Assembly (NCBI GenBank): GCA_964568355.1
Contig: CAZMRK010000441.1
Location: 1-6,686 of the forward strand
From: JAJPJX01 sp964568355
Lineage (GTDB): Bacteria; Acidobacteriota; Terriglobia; Bryobacterales; Bryobacteraceae
DNA length: 6,686 nucleotides
Direction: 5' to 3'
A program made the position numbers and the translations under genes. The notes under the pieces were generated by a model, which had not been told where the DNA came from, searched no databases, and saw only the letters and a program-made list of their open reading frames with translations. Of this stretch, positions 1 through 6,169 are shown piece after piece (positions within the stretch are counted from its first letter, which is position 1; every line of letters starts with the position of its first letter).

Positions 1-989
1 CATTCCGGCGGAATCGCGCTCGATTTCAGGTTGATGGTGGAAGCATGCCAGCGCAGGGCCTGCGCGAGGATGTAATCGAGCTGGCGGTCGTTGTAGCCCC
101 ATTGTTTCCACGAGGCGGCGGTGCCGCAGGTCTCTAGCGACACCGGGCTGCGCTGCCACGCATCCTGCACGTGCGCGCGGACCACCTGCTGCGGGTAGAG
201 GTCGAACATGTGGGCGAAGGTCCGCCCGGGGCGGCCCAGATCGCCCCAGCAGTCGAGGCGCCAGCCCGCGCCGCGTTCCACTCCATAGCGCAGGGCTTCG
301 GGTTCGTCGAAATTGATCAGCAGCGGCGTGCGGTGGAAGGCTTCGAAGTGCAGATCGATGAGCGCTTTCTGGATGGCCCAGTCCGGCAGGTACGGCCCCC
401 AGCCTTCGCCCCAGTAGCCGACGGTTGAGATATCGACGCTGTCGAGGGCCGGATGGCCGTCATAGCGGGCGCCGGCGGCGCGGATCAGGGCGGACCAGGT
501 TTCGAGATAGAGGGGGTCGTCGGAATCGGGCGACCAGATGCGGCCGTCGGAATCGCCGGGCCGGTTGGCGCGGCGGGCCCCGGAATTGCGGTACCACTCC
601 GGCAGGGGGTGGTTCTGGTCGTAGGGCATGAGGCGGATGTCGAGGGTCTGGTGATGCCGGTGGGCCTGATCGAGCGCGAGGTCGAGGATGTTCCACTGGT
701 AGTGGCCGCGCCGCGGTTCCAGTTGCGACCAGAACCAGCGGAAATAGGCCAGGGAAGACGGTGGGAAATCGGGAGGCGCCGGAGGCGGCGGCAGCACGGT
801 GGTGGGACCCTGCTCCGACCAGCGGATTCCGGGGTTGAGGGCATCGCCTTCGAAGCGCTGGAAGGTCTGGATTCCCATGCCGGGATTGACCAGGAGGAGC
901 GGGGATTCGGTGGGGCGCACGACGACGGTAGCGGTCTGGGCCGAAGCCAGGCACAGGCCGGCGAGGAGGGCCGCGCAGTACTTCCACAT
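1..989 (-). CDS. Secreted DUF4832-like, glycoside-hydrolase-fold protein (3' end cut by window)
   Basis: Reading the minus strand from the ATG at 989 gives an uninterrupted 329-codon frame that runs off the left edge. Residues 1-17 look like a Sec signal peptide (MWKYCAALLAGLCLASA, then QTA); Cys13 does not fit a lipobox. The mature protein starts with an NPGMG motif (about 35-39), common near the start of DUF4832-type proteins. Next come a proline-rich stretch (65-77), a W-x-x-LEP-x-x-G-x-Y-x-W motif (87-99) as in clan GH-A barrels, and DIRLMPY (117-123). VGYWGEGWG (190-198) carries a candidate acid/base Glu195. A DUF4832-like part (from about 240) has LDCWGD and SPVSLETCG, with Glu286 a possible second catalytic residue. 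Probable role: an exported or periplasmic carbohydrate-active protein, substrate unknown. The family is recognised from motifs only and catalysis is inferred. The Shine-Dalgarno is weak. The gene has no evident link to the flagellar genes and is divergent from flaG. Confidence 0.72.
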   Translation of the reverse strand, partial: MWKYCAALLAGLCLASAQTATVVVRPTESPLLLVNPGMGIQTFQRFEGDALNPGIRWSEQGPTTVLPPPPAPPDFPPSSLAYFRWFWSQLEPRRGHYQWNILDLALDQAHRHHQTLDIRLMPYDQNHPLPEWYRNSGARRANRPGDSDGRIWSPDSDDPLYLETWSALIRAAGARYDGHPALDSVDISTVGYWGEGWGPYLPDWAIQKALIDLHFEAFHRTPLLINFDEPEALRYGVERGAGWRLDCWGDLGRPGRTFAHMFDLYPQQVVRAHVQDAWQRSPVSLETCGTAASWKQWGYNDRQLDYILAQALRWHASTINLKSSAIPPE

Positions 990-1118
990 AGTCAGTTCCA
1001 GGATATCCGAACATTTGGGGCTGTACGGCCGATATGGAAAAGTAGACAGCGCGGACCAGCCCTTCGTGACGGGGGCGGGCAAGGTGCTGTGGCAAGAAGA
1101 ACAAGACAGGAGGAAGTG
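990..1118. promoter_or_regulatory. Divergent intergenic region between the DUF4832-like gene and flaG
   Basis: This 129-bp gap separates two divergent start codons. It holds the sigma-28-like promoter described separately and a roughly 80-base flaG leader ending in a strong ribosome site, AGGAGGA at 1108-1114, four bases before the ATG. I saw no convincing promoter for the leftward gene. Confidence 0.6.
1009..1035 (+). promoter_or_regulatory. Candidate sigma-28 (FliA) promoter for flaG
   Basis: The -10-like element GCCGATAT at 1028-1035 matches the flagellar consensus GCCGATAA at 7 of 8 positions. Exactly 11 bases upstream, GAACATTT (1009-1016) matches TAAAGTTT at 5 of 8 positions. It points at flaG, and flaG genes are commonly late-class and FliA-dependent. 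Element match and spacing are seen directly; the use of sigma-28 is inferred, and no FliA gene is in the window. Confidence 0.5.
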
Positions 1119-1412
1119 ATGGATATCCCGTCTGTATCGACAGCGCCAGCGACGTGGGCGCCGGTACCCCAGCCGGTTTCCCAAGAGCAGCGAGCGGAGA
1201 CCCGGGAGATCGTGACCGCTCTGAAGGCCGTCAACAAAGCGGAGATGTTCGGGCAGGATCAGGAGCTGACGTTCGTATTGAATCGCGATACGCAGCGCGC
1301 GGTGATCCAACTGGTGAACCGGAAGACGCGGGAGGTCATCCGCCAGATTCCGCCGGAATATGTACTGGCTCGCGCGAAGGAGCTCCGGTCGCACCAGAAG
1401 AGCCCGCCGTAG
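1119..1412 (+). CDS. flaG: FlaG family flagellar protein
   Basis: This 97-residue protein belongs to the FlaG family, which is linked to filament assembly and filament length in several bacteria, although its precise biochemical role is poorly defined. The N-terminal 20 residues are Ala/Pro-rich and probably disordered. A helix-forming stretch (about 21-42) precedes the diagnostic core: ELTFVLNRDTQRAVIQLVNRKT followed by REVIRQIPPE (about 49-80). The length is near the family's usual 100-130 residues. The start is fixed by AGGAGGA four bases upstream; the same frame is open far upstream, but that part lies antisense to the neighbouring gene and does not look like protein. It stands alone on the plus strand behind a sigma-28-like promoter. 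Its last 77 bases overlap the end of flgJ on the other strand. Confidence 0.9.
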   Translation: MDIPSVSTAPATWAPVPQPVSQEQRAETREIVTALKAVNKAEMFGQDQELTFVLNRDTQRAVIQLVNRKTREVIRQIPPEYVLARAKELRSHQKSPP

Positions 1413-1728
1413 AGGAGGCAGGCGCGGCCGGGCGGCGCGGTGCTTCCAGGCCGGAGACAATCAGCTTGGCCAGTCCCAGGCCGCCGCCCGAGGAGAGCGC
1501 CTGGGCGAACTGTTCCTCGGCGATCTCCATGGCGGAGGAGGCGCTGGGGTCATCGCCTGTGCCGAGCCAGCCGCCGGCGCCTGCTTGGCGGGCGGATTTG
1601 AGCATCTGCGAGAGCAGCAGGGCTTCGAACTGGCGGGCGGCGTCCTGCACTTTGGCAGGGGAATCGGCGGTGGCGCGACTGGCGGGCGGCAAGGGCCCGG
1701 ATGTGGTTGCGATGGCATCGAGAGACAT
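1336..1728 (-). CDS. flgJ: FlgJ-type rod-binding protein (no muramidase domain)
   Basis: This 130-residue protein carries only the FlgJ N-terminal rod-binding domain. The core KVQDAARQFEALLLSQMLKSAR (about 26-47) and the following MEIAEEQFAQALSSGGGLGLAKLIV (about 67-91) are characteristic. The glucosaminidase half found in enteric FlgJ is absent, as is usual outside Proteobacteria, so another enzyme must open the peptidoglycan for the rod. The last 35 residues are a low-complexity Ala/Ser/Gly/Pro tail. I chose the ATG at 1728, with GAGG about 10 bases upstream. An in-frame extension to 1794 would translate the dispersed repeat (SRDREGAV) and is rejected. It is the last gene of the operon, 68 bp after flgI, and overlaps convergent flaG. 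No terminator is visible. Confidence 0.88.
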   Translation of the reverse strand: MSLDAIATTSGPLPPASRATADSPAKVQDAARQFEALLLSQMLKSARQAGAGGWLGTGDDPSASSAMEIAEEQFAQALSSGGGLGLAKLIVSGLEAPRRPAAPASSTAGSSGATGAPSREPVHIPAESGG

Positions 1729-1763
1729 AGAGAGATAACCTCGGCTGGCAGCCCTGACAAAGA

Positions 1764-1790
1764 CCGCTCCCTCACGGTCGCGGCTCGGTA
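1764..1790. repeat. Dispersed 'DREGAV' intergenic repeat unit
   Basis: This GC-rich element lies between flgI and flgJ and reads, on the minus strand, ACCGAGCCGCGACCGTGAGG followed by GAGCGG. In one frame it translates as SRDREGAV. I recognise this motif, from memory, as a short sequence scattered through Solibacter-like acidobacterial genomes and often mis-annotated as the start of proteins. Minus-strand bases GACCG and CGGTC inside it could pair over an 8-base loop, giving a weak hairpin in the flgI-flgJ message. Only one copy is present here, so its repeat nature rests on prior knowledge. Confidence 0.6.
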
Positions 1791-1796
1791 ACATCG

Positions 1797-2918
1797 TTAA
1801 ATCACCTGTAGATCGGCTTCGAGCGCTCCGGCGTTCTTGAGATTTTGCAGGATGGCGATGATGTCGCGCGGCGTAGAGCCGATGGCGCCGAGCGCTCGCA
1901 CCAGTTCTTCCACCGTGGCGCCCTGGCGGAGCACGACGTTGCGGGCCTTTTCCTCGCGGGTGGCGACGTTCACCTGCGGAACGACCTGAGTAGTCCCGGA
2001 AGAGAGCGGCGGGGGCTGCGAGACGACCAGATTGGTCTGAATCTCGACGGTGAGATTGCCGTGCATGATGGCCACCGGGGCGATGCGGACGTCCTTGCCC
2101 ATGACGATGGTGCCGGTGCGCTCATTGATGACAATGCGCGCGGGGCGGTCGGCCTCGACGGACAGAGCTTCGATTGCGGCCACGAACTCGGGCGCGCGGC
2201 CGGAGAACGAGGCGGGGATGCCGACGCTCACCAGGGCAGCGTTTTCCGCGCGGGCGATGGGCGCGGCCGGCGCGGCGAACTGCTGGTTGACGATCTCGGC
2301 GATGCGCACGGCGGTGGTGAAATCGGCGCTGCGAAGCTGCAGTCGCAGCGGGGAGGCGAGCGCGGCGGAAGGAGAGGCCCGCTCGACGATCGCGCCGTTG
2401 GGCACGCGGCCGACGGTAGGATGGTTTACGGTCTGGCGGTTGCCGCCCTGGCCGCCGACAAAACCGCCGGTGACCACGGGCCCCTGAGCGACGGCATAGA
2501 CCTGTCCGTTGGCTCCACGCAGGCTGGTCAGCAGCAGGAGGCCGCCTTGCAGATTGGTGGCGTCGCCCATCGCACCCACGGTGATATCCACCTGCGATCC
2601 GGGCTGGGCATAGGGCGGTAAGGTCGCCGTGACCATGACCGCGGCGGTGTTCTTGACCTGGATGGCGGCGGGGTTGATGGTGACGCCCATGCGTTCCAGC
2701 AGGTTGGCCAAGCTCTGGGCGGAGAAAACGGTCTGGCGGCGGTCGCCGGTGCCGGCCAGGCCGACCACCAGCCCGTACCCGATCAACTGGTTGTCGCGCA
2801 CGCCGCTCAACGAGACAAGATCTTTCAGGCGAGTGGACGCCTGCACGGAGGGCTGAGGCAACAGGGCCAGCAGCAGCCACAGCCAGCATTTTCCGTTGCG
2901 TGCGAGATTGCTGTACAT
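1797..2918 (-). CDS. flgI: Flagellar P-ring protein FlgI
   Basis: FlgI polymerises around the rod in the peptidoglycan layer to form the P ring, the periplasmic bushing of the motor. The 373-residue length is typical. Residues 1-27 form a signal peptide with cleavage expected after SVQA. The mature start, STRLKDLVSLSGVRDNQLIG then YGLVVGLAGTGD (28-59), is the family signature. NTAAVMVTATLPPYAQPGSQ, the GDATNLQGGLLLLTSL stretch and a C-terminal GATVEELVRALGAIG region are also well conserved. The only cysteine (residue 11) is in the signal peptide, so the mature protein cannot form the disulfide described for enteric FlgI. The start has a GAGGAG site six bases upstream that overlaps the flgH stop codon, so translation is probably coupled. 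FlgA, encoded two genes earlier, is its expected chaperone. Confidence 0.97.
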   Translation of the reverse strand: MYSNLARNGKCWLWLLLALLPQPSVQASTRLKDLVSLSGVRDNQLIGYGLVVGLAGTGDRRQTVFSAQSLANLLERMGVTINPAAIQVKNTAAVMVTATLPPYAQPGSQVDITVGAMGDATNLQGGLLLLTSLRGANGQVYAVAQGPVVTGGFVGGQGGNRQTVNHPTVGRVPNGAIVERASPSAALASPLRLQLRSADFTTAVRIAEIVNQQFAAPAAPIARAENAALVSVGIPASFSGRAPEFVAAIEALSVEADRPARIVINERTGTIVMGKDVRIAPVAIMHGNLTVEIQTNLVVSQPPPLSSGTTQVVPQVNVATREEKARNVVLRQGATVEELVRALGAIGSTPRDIIAILQNLKNAGALEADLQVI

Positions 2919-2928
2919 TTCGATCTCC

Positions 2929-3648
2929 TCAGAAGGGCAGCAGGCCCATCAATACGCGATACAGGAAGAACGGCCGGCGGATGGCGTCGCCGATTACGCC
3001 CTTCCCATTGATGCGAACTTCGAGCTCGGCAATGTGATCGGAACGGATGCTGTTGCCGGGGCTCAGATCGACGGGGCGTACGACACCGCGCACGGTGACC
3101 ACCTGATGCTCGCTGTTCACGTCGATCTGCTTGGTTCCTTCGATCACCAGAAATCCGTTGGGAAGGACCTGGGCCACGCGGGCCGCAAGAATGGTGCTGA
3201 GCGTGGTGGTGCGCGTGGTGGCGCCCTGACCGTCCAGTTGCGTATCGGCGTTCACACCGGCCAGGTTGGCCCAGGGTCCGGTGGCGCGGGTCACGCCGGC
3301 CAGCGCGGTGATGCTGTTGCTGGTGGAAGACTTGCGCGAGGTCTTGGTCGTGCCGGAGGAGACCGCCGAGGCCTGTTCGGCCACTACGATGGTGATGACG
3401 TCATCCACTTGCGAGGCGCGCAGATCGCTGCCGAGGTCGGCCAGGCGCGAAGCCGGCGTCCAGGTGGAGCCGGTGGCGGGCGCCGCATCGGGCGCGGGCC
3501 GGCTGTTGGCTTCCCGGATATAGCGCTCCAGCGGAGTCGGCTCGGGCGGCTTGTGCTTGCGCGCCCCCAGGGCCGTGGAGCCGGGAACGAGCAGCGGCAG
3601 TAAGAGAAGCAAACGGGACATCGAAATGCTGCTGGAAAACGAAATCAT
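2929..3648 (-). CDS. flgH: Flagellar L-ring protein FlgH, apparently lacking a lipobox
   Basis: FlgH forms the outer-membrane L ring through which the rod leaves the cell. The 239-residue protein has family motifs: GSTWTP (60-65), DDVITIVVAEQASA (82-95), VLPNGFLVIEGTKQI (161-175), GVVRPVDLSPGNSIRSDHIA (188-207) and the terminal LLPF. Residues 1-29 look like a signal peptide with a Leu-rich core (13-20). There is no cysteine anywhere, so the lipid attachment usual for FlgH cannot occur; signal peptidase I cleavage near ALGA is more likely. Its ATG overlaps the flgA stop (ATGA), with GGAG nine bases upstream, which argues for this start over the internal ATG at 3621, where no ribosome site is visible. 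The flgI gene follows after 10 bp. Confidence 0.96.
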   Translation of the reverse strand: MISFSSSISMSRLLLLLPLLVPGSTALGARKHKPPEPTPLERYIREANSRPAPDAAPATGSTWTPASRLADLGSDLRASQVDDVITIVVAEQASAVSSGTTKTSRKSSTSNSITALAGVTRATGPWANLAGVNADTQLDGQGATTRTTTLSTILAARVAQVLPNGFLVIEGTKQIDVNSEHQVVTVRGVVRPVDLSPGNSIRSDHIAELEVRINGKGVIGDAIRRPFFLYRVLMGLLPF

Positions 3649-4607
3649 GGTTGAGAACTCCGCTGAGAGCTTGCGGACCTGACGTTCGGGGGCGGGGGCA
3701 GATCGACCCTCACCCGGCCTTTGTCCTCCACGCGCGCGCTGAAAGCTTTGCCGCTCGTGAGATTGCGGATCGATACCGTTTCGCCGACGCGCCCGGCGGT
3801 CTCGGCACGGCCGTGAAACGAGAGACGCGCGGCTCCGGTTTCGACGCGGATCTCGACCGTGTCGCCGCGGTTGACGTCGCGCGGCTCTTCGAGCAGCGCG
3901 GGGGTGATCACGGTGCCGGAGGCGATCGCGCGCCGCGGAACGCGTCCGACGACTTCTTCGAGCGAACGGACCCCGGCCCGGCCAAACGGAAACGCTTCAC
4001 CGCTTTCCAGGCGGACCTGGGATTCCCGCACGGGCAGGCCGGCGGGCAAATCTTCTAGAGCGACCACCCGGCGCAACGCCGCCGAAACGCGCACGCGCGC
4101 CCAGACGGGGAAGCGGCGCCCGCCCGAGTACTGCACATAGCCTTTCCAGAGGAGCGCAGGGCAAGGGGCAGGCGAAGGACCGGGCGAGGGAAGACCCGCG
4201 CGCGGAAAGCGCAGTTCGCCGCGAGGCACGGGAAAGCGGCTGAATTCGAGGATCTCGATGCGCGCCTCGGGCAGATCGAGCCCGGCGCGCATCGCTGCTT
4301 CCAGGCGGGCGCGATCGAGCGATTCCATGGCGCGCTCCACACAGAATCCGGAGGGAGGAGGCGCGACCTGATAGCGCGCGGCCAGGCGCTCGAGTTCGGC
4401 CGGATGGAAGAAGCGGCGCACGCCGGGAACGGGTGTGTAGCCGAAGCTGATCTCGCCGGGGAGCTGGCGGAATGCCGGCCAGACGGACACCAGGCTGCGG
4501 GCCAGGAGACGATCCTCTTCGACGGCGAGACAGGGCGCAGCGGCAGCCAAGGACCGGGCCGGAAGGCCCGCCGCCAGTGCCAGGAAGAAGAGCAGGGCGC
4601 GCGTCAT
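3645..4607 (-). CDS. flgA: P-ring assembly chaperone FlgA (long form, SAF domain)
   Basis: FlgA is a periplasmic chaperone that assists FlgI assembly into the P ring. Residues 1-22 form a signal peptide. The diagnostic part is C-terminal: an SAF-like segment (about 178-240) with RRVVALEDLPAGLPVRESQV, then a ChapFlgA part (about 243-303) with VNRGDTVEIRVETGAARLSF, GRVGETVSIRNLTSGK and RVRVDLP. At 320 residues it is about 100 longer than enteric FlgA. The extra N-terminal region (about 25-175) holds FHPAELERLAARYQ and an ELRFPRAG segment before a Pro-rich linker (139-149), suggesting one or two added domains. Its ATG overlaps the flgG stop (ATGA) and shows no clear Shine-Dalgarno, so it is probably translated by coupling. 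It ends in a Ser/Gln-rich tail overlapping the flgH start. Confidence 0.93.
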   Translation of the reverse strand: MTRALLFFLALAAGLPARSLAAAAPCLAVEEDRLLARSLVSVWPAFRQLPGEISFGYTPVPGVRRFFHPAELERLAARYQVAPPPSGFCVERAMESLDRARLEAAMRAGLDLPEARIEILEFSRFPVPRGELRFPRAGLPSPGPSPAPCPALLWKGYVQYSGGRRFPVWARVRVSAALRRVVALEDLPAGLPVRESQVRLESGEAFPFGRAGVRSLEEVVGRVPRRAIASGTVITPALLEEPRDVNRGDTVEIRVETGAARLSFHGRAETAGRVGETVSIRNLTSGKAFSARVEDKGRVRVDLPPPPNVRSASSQRSSQP

Positions 4608-5395
4608 CGGGTCAGATTGTTTACCTGCTGGTACATATCGTCGGCCGCCTTGACCACCTTGGAATTGGCCTCATAGGCGCGCTGGCTGACGATGAGGTTG
4701 ATGAACTCTTCCACGACCGATACGTTGGATTGCTCGATGTAGCCCTGCAAGAGCGTGCCGAGCCCTTCCTGGCCGCCGGGGTTCGCGACGGTCGGGTCGC
4801 CGGAAGCGTCGGTGGGCATATAGAGGTTGCGGCCGATGCTGTTCAGACCGGCGGGATTCTGGAAGTTGGCCAGTTGGATCTGTCCGGCCTGCTGCGCGGC
4901 GGTCTGCCCCGGCAGCAGGTAACTCACCGTGCCGTCGGGCGCGATGGTGATGGATTGCGCTTCGGCGGGCACCGTGATCTGGGGCTCCAGCGGGTCACCA
5001 TCCGAAGTCACCAGGTTGCCGTCCCGATCCACATGGAAGGAGCCGGCACGGGTGTAGGCGATCTCGCCGGTGGGACGGCGCACCTGGAAGAAACCGCGCC
5101 CCTGGATGACTACATCGAGCGGGTTTTCCGTGGCCGAAAAGTTACCCTGGGTGAAGACGATCTCGTTGGAGGCCGTGCGCGTCCCGAGGCCCAGCTGCAG
5201 GCCGGTGGGCACCAGGGTCTGCTGTCCCGCCGCGGCGCCCGGCTGCACCAGGTTCTGATACAGCAGGTCCTGGAACTGTGCGTGCCGCACTTTATAGCCG
5301 GTGGTGTTGGCGTTGGCCAGGTTGTTGGCGATGTTGTCGACGTTGGTCTGCTGCGCGGTCATGCCGCTGGCAGCGCTGTACAAGGCTCGGATCAT
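4604..5395 (-). CDS. flgG: Flagellar distal rod protein FlgG
   Basis: FlgG builds the distal rod, the drive shaft that crosses the P and L rings. At 263 residues it matches the family (about 260). The N-terminal rod signature MIRALYSAASGMTAQQTNVD then NIANNLANANTTGYK (1-35) is nearly textbook. TASNEIVFTQGNFSATENPLD (74-94), GRGFFQV (99-105) and YTRAGSFHVDRDGNLVTSDG (114-133) follow. The C-terminal helix contains SNVSVVEEFINLIVSQRAYE (223-242) and ends at NNLTR. Like other rod proteins it has no cleaved signal and would be exported by the flagellar type III system. A tandem purine-rich repeat immediately before the ATG supplies the ribosome site. The gene is 39 bp after flgF and overlaps flgA by four bases. 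Confidence 0.97.
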   Translation of the reverse strand: MIRALYSAASGMTAQQTNVDNIANNLANANTTGYKVRHAQFQDLLYQNLVQPGAAAGQQTLVPTGLQLGLGTRTASNEIVFTQGNFSATENPLDVVIQGRGFFQVRRPTGEIAYTRAGSFHVDRDGNLVTSDGDPLEPQITVPAEAQSITIAPDGTVSYLLPGQTAAQQAGQIQLANFQNPAGLNSIGRNLYMPTDASGDPTVANPGGQEGLGTLLQGYIEQSNVSVVEEFINLIVSQRAYEANSKVVKAADDMYQQVNNLTR

Positions 5396-5396
5396 T

Positions 5397-5426
5397 TCCT
5401 TCCCCCTTTTGTTCTTCTCCCTTTTG
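5397..5426 (-). repeat. Tandem 15-base purine-rich repeat forming the flgG ribosome site
   Basis: On the minus strand, CAAAAGGGAGAAGAA (5426-5412) is followed directly by CAAAAGGGGGAAGGA (5411-5397), identical at 13 of 15 positions and ending one base before the flgG ATG. Each copy carries a Shine-Dalgarno-like GGGAGAAG/GGGGGAAGG core. It fills most of the flgF-flgG gap. A slippage duplication that keeps or boosts flgG translation is inferred. Confidence 0.65.
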
Positions 5427-5434
5427 CAGGCGTG

Positions 5435-6169
5435 TTATACACGGGCTACCTCGTCGATGGCTTTGCGATTCATCTCCGCGCCCAGGGTGATCGCCTTCTG
5501 GAGCATTTCGAACTGGCGCATCACTCCGATCAGGCGGACCGCGCCTTCCGGAGCGCTCACGTTGGAGTTTTCGAGCTGCCCCTGATGCACTTCGGCGGAG
5601 GCCGCGGGGACTGGCCCCTGCCGCAGATCCGCGTTGCGGAAGTAATTGGCGCCCTGCTTGGCAAGCGCGGACGGATTGCGAAACTCCACCAGTTCAAGCT
5701 GTCCCACCAACTGACCGTTCTGGCGTACGCCGCCGTCGGGCGCAACCTCGGGCGGCTCCGAAGAGACCAGGCGCAAGGCGGTCCCGTTGCGCGTGCGCAG
5801 AGCATAGCCCTCGGCGGTGGTCACGTCTCCCGATTTCGACAGGCGGAAACTGCCGTTGCGCGTATAGAGCGGCCCGTTGGGACCGCTGACGGTGAAGAAT
5901 CCCCTGCCCGAAAGCGCCAGGTCCCAGGGGCTGCCGGTGGGGCGCAGGGTACCCTGGCTGTAGTCGGTCCAGTGGCGCTCGATGACCGGCACCTCGGTGG
6001 GCATGTTGCCGTCATTGGTGGCTGCCTCGGGAGCGAGATACAGCCCATAGCCTTCGCGGTCCAGCTTGAAGCCATCGGTGCTGGTGTTGGCCAGGTTGTT
6101 GGCCAGCATTTCGAGCGCGTCCAATCGCGAGCGCAGGCCGCTTGAAGCGGCGATACTCAATGCATCCAT
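5435..6169 (-). CDS. flgF: Flagellar proximal rod protein FlgF
   Basis: FlgF forms part of the proximal rod joining the MS ring/FliE-B-C segment to FlgG. This 244-residue protein has the rod/hook family layout. The N-terminal helix MDALSIAASSGLRSRLDALE runs into MLANNLANTSTDGFK (1-35). SPWDLALSGRGFFTV (80-94) and GPLYTRNGSFRLSKSGDVTT (99-118) follow, and the C-terminal ENSNVSAPEGAVRLIGVMRQ runs on into FEMLQKA (200-226). It is assigned to FlgF rather than FlgG because a better FlgG follows directly and the length and core differ. I chose the ATG at 6169 because MDALSI is where family homology begins; an in-frame GTG at 6238 would add 23 Pro/Arg-rich residues unlike any rod protein. The ribosome site is weak. 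It is the first visible gene of the minus-strand operon. Confidence 0.93.
   Translation of the reverse strand: MDALSIAASSGLRSRLDALEMLANNLANTSTDGFKLDREGYGLYLAPEAATNDGNMPTEVPVIERHWTDYSQGTLRPTGSPWDLALSGRGFFTVSGPNGPLYTRNGSFRLSKSGDVTTAEGYALRTRNGTALRLVSSEPPEVAPDGGVRQNGQLVGQLELVEFRNPSALAKQGANYFRNADLRQGPVPAASAEVHQGQLENSNVSAPEGAVRLIGVMRQFEMLQKAITLGAEMNRKAIDEVARV

Noticed and set aside
460..1104. Minus-strand 214-codon frame overlapping the left-hand gene
   Set aside because: Pro/Arg-rich translation in a different frame from the DUF4832-like protein, which has a signal peptide and conserved motifs.
453..1118. Long in-frame upstream extension of flaG (319 codons in all)
   Set aside because: It is antisense to the DUF4832-like gene, has Arg/Gly-rich non-protein composition, and flaG has a strong ribosome site at 1108-1114.
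1347..1359. 13-base palindrome ATTCCGCCGGAAT, also present as its complement at 2-14
   Set aside because: Both copies lie in coding sequence and encode Ile-Pro-Pro-Glu with the same preferred codons, so coincidence of codon use explains it.
1743..1753. Interrupted palindrome GGCTGGCAGCC just upstream of flgJ
   Set aside because: Only five base pairs with a one-base centre, too short to fold as RNA and not repeated elsewhere in the window.
1845..2621. 258-codon plus-strand open frame opposite flgI
   Set aside because: Shadow of flgI; Asp/Gly/His-rich translation without a recognisable domain.
4472..6145. 557-codon plus-strand open frame antisense to flgA, flgG and flgF
   Set aside because: Long antisense frames are expected in GC-rich genes with few TTA, CTA and TCA codons. 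Its product shows no recognisable family while the opposite strand encodes textbook rod proteins.
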